A stretch of 40,371 nucleotides of DNA from Methylocystis suflitae (GTDB lineage: Bacteria > Pseudomonadota > Alphaproteobacteria > Rhizobiales > Beijerinckiaceae): NCBI RefSeq assembly GCF_024448135.1, contig NZ_JAMRYX010000194.1, positions 1 through 40,371 on the forward strand. The letters run 5' to 3'. Shown here piece by piece: positions 8,099 through 15,367 of this stretch. The position numbers and the translations under genes were made by a program. The notes under the pieces are model-generated. The model was not told the origin of the DNA. It saw only the letters and a program-made list of their open reading frames with translations, and did not search any database. The number at the start of each line of letters is the position of its first letter. The stretch's first letter is position 1.

Positions 8099-8115
8099 GT
8101 CAAGATCAGCTTGAC
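8099..8115. promoter_or_regulatory. Palindrome 2: GTCAAG-N5-CTTGAC, candidate operator
   Basis: The arms and spacer length match the copy at 8066-8082, but the spacer sequence differs (ATCAG), so only the arms are conserved. Centre-to-centre distance is 33 bases, about three helical turns, which would put two dimers on the same DNA face. It ends 31 bases before the zinc-finger/HTH gene start at 8147. Confidence 0.55.
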
Positions 8116-8146
8116 GCACGATCGCCCTGGACATGCGAGAGCTGTC

Positions 8147-8491
8147 ATGCTGGCCTTGCCCAAACGTAAACTGCGCTGCTCATTCTGCAAGAAGTCCGAG
8201 ACGCAGGTCGCGCGGCTCATCGGCGGCGCAGCCGGCGGCTACATTTGCGAAGATTGCGTGGGGGTCTGCAACAAGATCCTTGACGCCGCGCCTTCGCCGT
8301 TCAAAAGCTGGGACGACCTCACCGACGAGCAGCTGCTGACCTCGATCAAGGCGAGCGAGGCCAGCGTGGCGGCGCTGCATTCGCTGATTCACGCGCAGGT
8401 CGCGGCGCTTCGCAAACGCGAGGTGAGCTGGACGGCGATCGGCAAGGTTCTGGGCGTTTCCCGACAGGCCGCCTGGGAGCGTTTCTCCTGA
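8147..8491 (+). CDS. Small ClpX-type C4 zinc-finger protein with C-terminal helix-turn-helix
   Basis: This is a 114-residue cytoplasmic protein. The N-terminus has the four-cysteine zinc finger of ClpX: Cys11-X2-Cys14, then Cys34-X2-Cys37, within [11 protein letters not shown] and YICEDCV. The AAA+ ATPase part of ClpX is absent. The middle (55-90) is alpha-helical. Residues 94-112 ([19 protein letters not shown]) read as a helix-turn-helix. A DNA-binding regulator is therefore plausible, but its targets are unknown. ATG 8147 is chosen because an upstream in-frame start at 8078 lies inside the palindromes. bioF begins 17 bases after the stop, so it may head the biotin operon. Autoregulation through the two palindromes just upstream is a testable inference. 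Confidence 0.8.
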   Translation: MLALPKRKLRCSFCKKSETQVARLIGGAAGGYICEDCVGVCNKILDAAPSPFKSWDDLTDEQLLTSIKASEASVAALHSLIHAQVAALRKREVSWTAIGKVLGVSRQAAWERFS

Positions 8492-8508
8492 TCGAGCATC
8501 GGCACTTC

Positions 8509-9642
8509 ATGCTTGAGCGCTACGCGCAAGATCTTGCGAGCCTCGCCGCGCGCGGCAGACTGCGCGCGCTCGCTTCGCGCGCCGGACTGGATTTCGCGTC
8601 GAATGATTATCTGGCTTTGGCCGAGTCGTCGGAACTCGCCGCGGCCGTGATGGCGGCGGTCGCGCGCGGCGTTCCTGTCGGCGCCGGCGGTTCGAGACTT
8701 TTGCGCGGCAATCATCCGGAGCATGAAGCGCTGGAAGAGGAAGCGGCGCGTTTTTTTGGCGCGGCAAGCGCGCTGTATTTCAGCGCCGGCTTTACCGCCA
8801 ACGAGGCGCTGCTCTCGACGGCGCCTCAGCGCGACGATCTCATCCTCTATGACGCGCTCGCGCACGCCAGCGCCCATGAGGGCATGCGCTTGGCGCGCGC
8901 GCCGAATGCGAAGTTCCCCCATAATGACGTCGCCGCCGCCGAGGACGTGATCCGCGCCTGGCGCGAAAAGGGCGGAACCGGGCGAATCTGGATCGTCGTG
9001 GAAAGCCTTTACAGCATGGACGGCGACAAGGCGCCGCTCGATGATCTGTTCGCGCTCGCCGCGAGGCGCGACGCCTTTCTCCTGATCGACGAAGCGCATG
9101 CGACGGGCGTCTATGGCCCAGGCGGGCGCGGACTCGCCGCGCGTTTTGAAGGCGCGGAGAACGTCATCACTTTGCATACATGCGGCAAAGCGCTGGGAGT
9201 CGCCGGCGGTCTGCTCTGTCTGCCGCGCGTCCTGCGCGACTTCATGGTCAACCGCTGCCGGTCCTTTATCTTCGCGACTGCGCCTTCGCCCGTTATGGCC
9301 GCTTGCGTGCGCGCGGCGCTCAAGATCATCGAAGCGGCCGACGAACGGCGCGCCGAGCTGGTATCGCGCATCGATTTCGCCGGCGCCGAACTGCGGCGGC
9401 TCTGCGCAATCGAACCTTCGGGCAGCCAGATCCAGCCCATCATCGTCGGCGCCGACGTCCGCGCGACGACTCTTGCGTCACGCATGCAGGCGCATGGCTA
9501 TGACATTCGCGCCATTCGTCCGCCAACGGTGCCGAACGGCTCTGCGCGCTTGCGCATCGCGCTGACGCTGCATGCGCGCAAAGATGACGTCGCGCGCATG
9601 ATTGCGCATCTTAGCGAAGAGCTCGCGAGGCTCGAACCATGA
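8509..9642 (+). CDS. bioF: 8-amino-7-oxononanoate synthase BioF
   Basis: This PLP enzyme condenses pimeloyl-thioester with L-alanine, the first committed step of the biotin ring pathway. The 377-residue length is normal. The N-terminal LDFASNDYLAL, glycine-rich VGAGGSRLLRGNHPEHEALE, LIDEAHATGVYGPGGRG (Asp194, His197) and the HTCGKALGVAGG segment with the PLP-binding Lys227 are all present. The start at 8509 lacks a good Shine-Dalgarno, so it may depend on translation from the zinc-finger gene 17 bases upstream. Its stop overlaps the bioD start (ATGA). Confidence 0.95.
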   Translation: MLERYAQDLASLAARGRLRALASRAGLDFASNDYLALAESSELAAAVMAAVARGVPVGAGGSRLLRGNHPEHEALEEEAARFFGAASALYFSAGFTANEALLSTAPQRDDLILYDALAHASAHEGMRLARAPNAKFPHNDVAAAEDVIRAWREKGGTGRIWIVVESLYSMDGDKAPLDDLFALAARRDAFLLIDEAHATGVYGPGGRGLAARFEGAENVITLHTCGKALGVAGGLLCLPRVLRDFMVNRCRSFIFATAPSPVMAACVRAALKIIEAADERRAELVSRIDFAGAELRRLCAIEPSGSQIQPIIVGADVRATTLASRMQAHGYDIRAIRPPTVPNGSARLRIALTLHARKDDVARMIAHLSEELARLEP

Positions 9643-10274
9643 AGCGCCGCTTCGTGATCGTGGGAACGGATACGGGCGTCGGCAAGACCGTCGTCTCCGC
9701 CGCGATCGTGGGGGCGCTCAACGCCTATTATTGGAAGCCGGTGCAGTCGGGCCTCGATGGCGAGACGGACTCGCAGATCGTCGCGCGTCTTTCGGGCGCG
9801 CCGGCCGCGCATATTTTCCCGGAAGCCTGGCGGCTGCGTCGACCGGCCTCGCCGCATCTTGCCGCGCGCGACGAGGGCGTCGAAATCGACGCCGCAGCGC
9901 TGAATCCGCCGCCATGCGACGGTCCTCTCGTCATAGAGACGGCCGGCGGCGTGATGACGCCGCTCAGCGACCGTGCGCTGACGATCGACGTGCTCGAACG
10001 CTGGCGCCTGCCGGTCATACTCGTCGCGCGCACGCGCCTCGGCACGATCAATCACAGCCTGCTCACGCTCGAAGCATTGCGCAGGCGTGCAATCTCGATC
10101 GCCGGAATCATTTTCGTCGGCGACGCTGACGCCGATGCGCAACATTCGATCGAGACGATCGGCGGCGCGCGCATTCTCGGCCGCCTGCCGAAGCTCGATC
10201 CTTTGAATAAAAAAACGCTCGGCGCGGCGTTTAACGCCGCAATCGCGCGCGACGCCTTCGGGAGCGGCGCGTGA
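9639..10274 (+). CDS. bioD: ATP-dependent dethiobiotin synthetase BioD
   Basis: BioD closes the ureido ring of dethiobiotin from 7,8-diaminopelargonate, CO2 and ATP. The product is 211 residues, normal for the family. It has the modified P-loop GTDTGVGKT (9-17, Lys15), WKPVQSG for substrate binding, and ETAGGVMTPL. It overlaps bioF by four bases at its start and bioA by four bases at its end, indicating translational coupling. Confidence 0.95.
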   Translation: MKRRFVIVGTDTGVGKTVVSAAIVGALNAYYWKPVQSGLDGETDSQIVARLSGAPAAHIFPEAWRLRRPASPHLAARDEGVEIDAAALNPPPCDGPLVIETAGGVMTPLSDRALTIDVLERWRLPVILVARTRLGTINHSLLTLEALRRRAISIAGIIFVGDADADAQHSIETIGGARILGRLPKLDPLNKKTLGAAFNAAIARDAFGSGA

Positions 10275-11542
10275 GCATCGTCAGCGACTCTCCGGTCTGG
10301 CGGCCGTTCACGCAGCATGCGCTGCAGCCCGGCGCCTTCAAGATCGCGCGCGCCGAAGGGGCCTGGCTCGAAGCCGAAGACGGCGCTCGCTTTCTCGACG
10401 CCATCTCATCCTGGTGGGTCATCACCCACGGCCATCGCCATCCTGCCATCATGCGGGCGATCCGCGAAGAAACCGAACGGCTCGATCAGATCATCTTCGC
10501 CGGCTTCACCCATGAGCCGGCGGAAGCGCTGGCGCGGCGCCTCGTGGCGCTGACGCCGCCGGGCCTCGACTATGTGTTCTATTCCGACAGCGGCTCCACC
10601 TGCGTCGAAGTGGCGATCAAGATGGCGCTCGGCTTCTGGCGCAATCGCGGCGAAGCGCGCACGCGCATCGTCGCGCTCGAACACGGCTATCACGGCGATA
10701 CGATCGGCACGATGTCCGTCGGCGCCCGCTCGCCCTTCAATGCGCCTTACGAGCCGCTGCTCTATGAGGTTTCGCGCATTCCCTTCCCCACGCGCGGGCG
10801 CGAGCAGGAGACGCTCGACGCGCTGGAGCGCGCCTGCCGCGACAGACCCGCCGCCTTGCTTGTCGAGCCGCTGATATTGGGCGCCGGCGGCATGCTCATC
10901 TATGGCGCCGATACGCTCGCGGAGATGCAGCGCATCTGCGCGCGTTATGACGTGCTGTTCATCGCCGACGAAGTGATGACGGGCTTCGGCCGCACGGGAA
11001 CGCTCTTTGCCTGCGAGCAGGCGGACGTCGTTCCGGATATCGCCTGCTACGCCAAGGGCCTTACCGGCGGCGCGCTGCCGCTCGCCGTCACCATGTGCAA
11101 GCGCGAAATTTTCGAGGCGCATCTATCGCCGGAGCGCGCCCGCGCCTTTTTTCATTCGAGCTCCTACACCGCCAATCCGATCGCTTGCACGGCGGCGCTC
11201 GCCAATCTCGACGTCTGGGCGACGGGCGAACCCGCCGCCCGCGTCGCGGCGCTGTGCGACATGCAGGCGACGCGCATTGCGCGCTTTGCGTCCGATGCGC
11301 GCTTCTCGAACGCGCGCCAGCTCGGAATCGTCACGGCGCTCGATCTCAATGTCGCGGACGGCGGCTATCTTGCGACGATCGCGCTCGATCTCATGCGCTT
11401 TTTCAATGCGCGCGGGCTCGTGCTGCGCCCGCTCGGGCCGACGATCTATGTCTTTCCGCCATACTGCGTCGAGGCGGCCGAACTCGATCTCGTCTATGAC
11501 GCGATCAGCGAGGCGGCCGATCGCTTCGGCCGATCTGCATAG
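10271..11542 (+). CDS. bioA: Adenosylmethionine-8-amino-7-oxononanoate aminotransferase BioA
   Basis: This PLP transaminase converts 8-amino-7-oxononanoate to 7,8-diaminopelargonate using SAM as amino donor. The 423-residue product has WRPFTQH near the N-terminus, SSWWVITHGHRHP, EHGYHGDTIGTMSVGAR, IADEVMTGFGRTG (Asp233) and the PLP lysine Lys262 in CYAKGLTGG. The start is GTG at 10271, overlapping the bioD stop. The biotin order in many alphaproteobacteria is bioB-F-D-A-Z. Here bioB and bioZ are absent, so the biotin synthase gene must be elsewhere. It converges on the fadD-like gene with only eight bases between the stops. Confidence 0.95.
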   Translation: MSIVSDSPVWRPFTQHALQPGAFKIARAEGAWLEAEDGARFLDAISSWWVITHGHRHPAIMRAIREETERLDQIIFAGFTHEPAEALARRLVALTPPGLDYVFYSDSGSTCVEVAIKMALGFWRNRGEARTRIVALEHGYHGDTIGTMSVGARSPFNAPYEPLLYEVSRIPFPTRGREQETLDALERACRDRPAALLVEPLILGAGGMLIYGADTLAEMQRICARYDVLFIADEVMTGFGRTGTLFACEQADVVPDIACYAKGLTGGALPLAVTMCKREIFEAHLSPERARAFFHSSSYTANPIACTAALANLDVWATGEPAARVAALCDMQATRIARFASDARFSNARQLGIVTALDLNVADGGYLATIALDLMRFFNARGLVLRPLGPTIYVFPPYCVEAAELDLVYDAISEAADRFGRSA

Positions 11543-11550
11543 CGCGATCG

Positions 11551-13308
11551 TCAGCCTTTGAGTTCGGTGCGCACGCTCTTGCCGCGTCCCTCATCGGCGA
11601 CTGTATTCTTGCGCGCGAGAAATTCGTCCTTGAGCGCGCGCCGCAAAATTTTGCCGACGTTGCTCTTGGGCAGGCTCTCGCGAAATTCATAGTAACGCGG
11701 AACCTTGTAGCTCGTCAGTTGCTCATGCGCGAAAGCGCGCAACTCTTCGCGCGTCAGGCTCGGGTCGCGCGCCACGACGAACGCCATCGGCGCTTCGCCG
11801 GAATGTTGGTTCGGCACGCCGATGACCGCTGCTTCCTTCACCTTGGGGTGTTCGACGAGGACAGATTCGACTTCGTTCGGATAGACGTTGAAGCCCGAGA
11901 CGAGGATCATGTCCTTCAGCCGATCGACGATCTTGATGATCCCGTCCGGCGCCATCACCGCAATGTCGCCGGTCTTGAGAAAACCGTCGGGGGTCAGGGC
12001 TTTCGCCGTCTCATCCGGCCTGAGCCAGTAGCCGCCCATCAACTGCGGTCCCTTGACGCAGAGTTCGCCGCGCTCGCCGAGGGGAACGGGCTCGCCCTCG
12101 GGCGAGCGCACCGAGACTTCCGTCGACGGCGCCGGATAGCCGATCGCGCCGGTGAATTCGGCGATCGTCGGCTTGTTGATCGTCACGATCGGCGACGTTT
12201 CGGTCAGTCCATAGCCTTCGACGATCGGCCTTCCCGTCAAGGCCTTCCACTTTTGCGCCACGACCTCCTGGGTCGACATGCCGCCCGAGATGGTGAGGAG
12301 AAGATTGGAATAGTCGACCGAGCCGGCGGTGGAATGGTCGGCGATCGCCGCATAGAGCGTGTTGACGCCGGAGAACAGGGTGAACGTCGATTTGCGCAGC
12401 GTCGCGATCAGGCCCTTGATGTCGCGGGGATTGGCGATCAGCAGGCAGCAACCGCCGGTCTTCACCACAAGCAGCAGGCAGGCCGTCAGTCCAAAAATAT
12501 GGTAGAGCGGCAGCGCCGTCACCATGATCAGCGGCTTACCTTCGAGGTAGGGCTTCAGCCAGGTCCACGACTGTTCGACATTGGCGGCGACGTTGCGATG
12601 CAGCAGCATGGCGCCCTTGGCGACGCCGGTCGTGCCGCCGGTGTATTGCAGAAAGGCGATGTCGTCCGGTCCGATCGGCGGCGGCTTGAACGGCTCCTCG
12701 GCGCCCGCTTGCAATACATGCGCAAAGCCAACGCAGCCCGGCAGCCGATAGGCGGGGACCATGCGTTTGACCCAGCGCGAGACGAAATTGACGATCAGTC
12801 CGCGCAGCCCCATCAGATCGCCGGGCCTCACGATCACCGCACGTTCGACTTTCATGTGCGGCCAGGCGGCGGCCGCCGTATGCGCGAAATTTTCGAACAC
12901 GAACAAGAAGCGCGCGCCGGAGTCGTTCATCTGGTGTTCGAGCTCATGCGGCGTGTACAGCGGGTTGACGTTCACGACGACGCCGCCAGCCAGCAGGACG
13001 CCAAAAAGAGTCGCCGGGTAGGCGAGGACGTTGGGCGACATAATCGCGACCCGATCGCCTTTTCTCAGTCCGCGCGTCTGCAGCCAGGCGGCGACGGCCA
13101 CGGCGGCGCGGCCGAGCTCCTCGAAGGTGAGCGTCGCGCCGAAACTCTCCATCGCGGTCCTGTCGGCGAACTCCGCAACGCTCGCGTTGAACATATTGAC
13201 CAGCGTCGAATAGGAAGATTCGTCGATGTCCGCCGGCACGCCAGCCGGGTAGGACGAAAGCCAGGGCCGCTTGACGTAAGGGTCCTCTATTTTTTCTGCG
13301 CTGGTCAT
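11551..13308 (-). CDS. fadD: Long-chain-fatty-acid-CoA ligase (FadD-like)
   Basis: This is an acyl-adenylate-forming enzyme that activates fatty acids to acyl-CoA with ATP, probably membrane associated. It is 585 residues, close to the usual FadD length. Motifs include the phosphate-binding YTGGTTGVAKG (222-232), ALPLYHIFGLT, GYGLTETSP, LKTGDIAV, the hinge region DRLKDMILVSGFNVYPNEVE, and the C-terminal catalytic Lys in SNVGKILRR. It stands alone: convergent with bioA on one side, and 139 bases downstream of the second nicO-type gene on the same strand. No FadR-like site was recognised. Chain-length specificity cannot be read from the sequence. Confidence 0.9.
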   Translation of the reverse strand: MTSAEKIEDPYVKRPWLSSYPAGVPADIDESSYSTLVNMFNASVAEFADRTAMESFGATLTFEELGRAAVAVAAWLQTRGLRKGDRVAIMSPNVLAYPATLFGVLLAGGVVVNVNPLYTPHELEHQMNDSGARFLFVFENFAHTAAAAWPHMKVERAVIVRPGDLMGLRGLIVNFVSRWVKRMVPAYRLPGCVGFAHVLQAGAEEPFKPPPIGPDDIAFLQYTGGTTGVAKGAMLLHRNVAANVEQSWTWLKPYLEGKPLIMVTALPLYHIFGLTACLLLVVKTGGCCLLIANPRDIKGLIATLRKSTFTLFSGVNTLYAAIADHSTAGSVDYSNLLLTISGGMSTQEVVAQKWKALTGRPIVEGYGLTETSPIVTINKPTIAEFTGAIGYPAPSTEVSVRSPEGEPVPLGERGELCVKGPQLMGGYWLRPDETAKALTPDGFLKTGDIAVMAPDGIIKIVDRLKDMILVSGFNVYPNEVESVLVEHPKVKEAAVIGVPNQHSGEAPMAFVVARDPSLTREELRAFAHEQLTSYKVPRYYEFRESLPKSNVGKILRRALKDEFLARKNTVADEGRGKSVRTELKG

Positions 13309-13447
13309 GTCGTCCTCGACTTCGCGGCGTGAAGCGCGCGACGCGAATCGTCCGCTGCGCTTGTGTGTTCTTGTTCAAGATAGCGCGTCTGGCGTCGAAT
13401 GAGGCCATTCCCGCCGCAATCATTATGTTGCGTCGCCGCGAGCCGCA

Positions 13448-14452
13448 TCACGCCGTCCCGGGCGGCGCCGGCCCGAGGCCGAAGAGCAGCGAAACGCCGA
13501 GCGCCAGAACGAGAATTGCGGCGATGAACTCGCCCCCGCGGGCGATGATCACCGCGCGCGGCGAGTCCTTCGCGCCAAACCGCATCGCGGCGCTCTTGGC
13601 GTAGACAGCCGTCATGGCGAGGGCGCCCGTCGTAATCGCCGTTCCCGCCGACATGGCGATGACCGCCCCGGCGCCGGCGGCGAAAAGCCCCTGCGACAGG
13701 GTGAAGACCAGCACCAGAATGGCGCCCGAGCAGGGGCGCAGGCCGGCGGCGACGACGGTCGCGGCGGCGTCGGCGAGACGAAACTTCGGTCCTCCCAATG
13801 TCGAAGGGTCCGGCGCGTGGCGGCAGGTCGCGTCATGCACATGCGTCGGGTCGTCGATGGCCTCGCAAACGAAGCCGCGCGCCGCCGGCGCGATTGCGGG
13901 CATGCGGACGGCGGCGGCCAGCGCGTGGCCTTTCACCCAGGCGAGGCGCGCGCCGAGCGCCGCGACCGCCGCATAGCTCGCAAGCTCGATGAAGTGGGTC
14001 GCGTCGCTCATCTGATTCGCGGTCGCGCGGAACAACGCCGCTGCCGCGCCGACGACGGCGATGGCGACCAGTCCTTGCAGCAGCGCGGCGAGCGCCGCGA
14101 GCAGCAGACCGCGGCGCAGCGCCGTTTCATTGGCAAGCATGTAGGAGGCAAGCACCGCTTTGCCGTGGCCGGGACCGGCGGCGTGAAACGCGCCATAGGC
14201 GAAACTCGCCGCAGCGAGCGCGAAGAACGCGGAAGGATCGGTCTTTAGCGCGCGCACGGCGGCGTGCAGCTCAGCGTGGAACTTGCTCTGCCACGCCAGG
14301 ATAAGTCCGGCGACGCCCGTCGCCGCCGCGGTCGACTCTTGCGCGCCGACCGCAAATGGATGGCGCGGCGCGCCCCAGGCCGATGAGGCGGCGATCACGG
14401 CCAGCGTCGCGGCGGTCACGCCGAGCCAAACCGCCCTTTGCTCAATTTTCAC
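13448..14452 (-). CDS. NicO-family nickel/cobalt transporter (second copy in the window)
   Basis: This is a 334-residue polytopic membrane protein of the NicO/RcnA superfamily. It has the paired family motifs AFHAAGPGHGKAVLASY in the first half and GLRPCSGAILVLVFTLSQG in the second. An N-terminal hydrophobic, signal-like segment precedes them. The central linker has only modest His/Cys content (HVHDATCRH), unlike the very His-rich first copy. It overlaps the DUF1007 gene by four bases (ATGA). The DUF1007-NicO pair is a recurrent bacterial arrangement for Ni/Co transport, and an uptake role is often proposed. Direction and metal are not proven by the sequence. Confidence 0.85.
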   Translation of the reverse strand: MKIEQRAVWLGVTAATLAVIAASSAWGAPRHPFAVGAQESTAAATGVAGLILAWQSKFHAELHAAVRALKTDPSAFFALAAASFAYGAFHAAGPGHGKAVLASYMLANETALRRGLLLAALAALLQGLVAIAVVGAAAALFRATANQMSDATHFIELASYAAVAALGARLAWVKGHALAAAVRMPAIAPAARGFVCEAIDDPTHVHDATCRHAPDPSTLGGPKFRLADAAATVVAAGLRPCSGAILVLVFTLSQGLFAAGAGAVIAMSAGTAITTGALAMTAVYAKSAAMRFGAKDSPRAVIIARGGEFIAAILVLALGVSLLFGLGPAPPGTA

Positions 14453-15093
14453 GGACAGGCCACGATCGCGCGCGTCGCCAGCTTCATGCCGAAATCGGCG
14501 CCCGGCGACATGTTCTGAAAGAACGCTTCGCTCAGTTTTTGATTTTCATTCGCCATGAGCGGCGCAGGTTCGACGAGACTGAGCGAGCATCCGCCCGGCG
14601 CTCCCGCGAGCGTCACGGGATCTTTCTTCTCGAGTCCAAAGGCGACGAAATATGTCGGGTCATAGACCTGAAAGGAGAACGGCTTCCTGGCCGCGACCGG
14701 CGTCTGCAGCGGCAGAAAGAAGCGCAGCGTGACGATCTTCTTGTCATTGGCTTCGAGCGTCACATTCTCGGGCTCCTTAAACGCAAGCTTGGCGCTGTTC
14801 TGCTTGGCGAAGGTGAAAAACTCGAATTCGGCCAGCGACTCGACGTTCGTTTTGGCGAGCGGCGCAAGTTCTTCCCGGGTGGGCGGCTTGCCGTCCTTTC
14901 CGAGCCCCTGGACGGCATAGGCCGAATACATTTCGTCGAATTCCCACGCGTGTTGAACGCCCGCGATCTTTCCGTCGGGCGCGAACACGACCTCGCTGCG
15001 CACGGCCACCCAGACATGGGGGTGCGCGAAGGCCGCGCCAATTCCCAGCGCCGTCGTCAAAAGGATGAGAATCGACTTTATTTTCAGCTTCAT
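14449..15093 (-). CDS. DUF1007 family periplasmic protein, NicO partner
   Basis: This is a 214-residue exported protein. A signal peptide (MKLKIKSILILL...GAAFA) is predicted to be cut before HPHVWVAVRSE. The mature N-terminus would then be His24-Pro-His26, a plausible Ni/Co/Cu binding motif of this family. The remaining sequence matches DUF1007 by its WEFDEMYSAYAVQGL and YDPTYFVAFGLEKKDPV segments. The gene is translationally coupled to the downstream NicO transporter. Inference: it captures metal in the periplasm for, or accepts it from, the transporter. The 274-base gap to the divergent iorAB gene presumably holds promoters for both, but I could not assign them with confidence. Confidence 0.8.
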   Translation of the reverse strand: MKLKIKSILILLTTALGIGAAFAHPHVWVAVRSEVVFAPDGKIAGVQHAWEFDEMYSAYAVQGLGKDGKPPTREELAPLAKTNVESLAEFEFFTFAKQNSAKLAFKEPENVTLEANDKKIVTLRFFLPLQTPVAARKPFSFQVYDPTYFVAFGLEKKDPVTLAGAPGGCSLSLVEPAPLMANENQKLSEAFFQNMSPGADFGMKLATRAIVACP

Positions 15094-15367
15094 GCGACTC
15101 TCGCGCTTAGGCGGCGAAGGCGGCGAAAACGCGGCGCGGGCTCCCGCTTTGAGCCTGTGTATGCTAGCAGATCCGTCCTTGAAAAGACGCTTCCGTGTGG
15201 CATAAGGTGGCGGATATAGAATCGGCGCTAGTGGGGCGCCTCTGCGGCGGAAGGCCGCCCAGCTGGGTCTTTAAACCGGATTCGTTCACGGGTTGATCCT
15301 TGCTTTTAGCGTGTGAGCGCAAGAGTCCCAAGCGCGCTTCGCCCCGATTTCTCGCAGGAGAGCAGTA

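Noticed and set aside
8078..8106. Promoter with TTGACG from palindrome 1 as -35
   Set aside because: At 17 bases the -10 would be CAAGAT, a poor match, and the TTGAC is fully explained as a palindrome arm.
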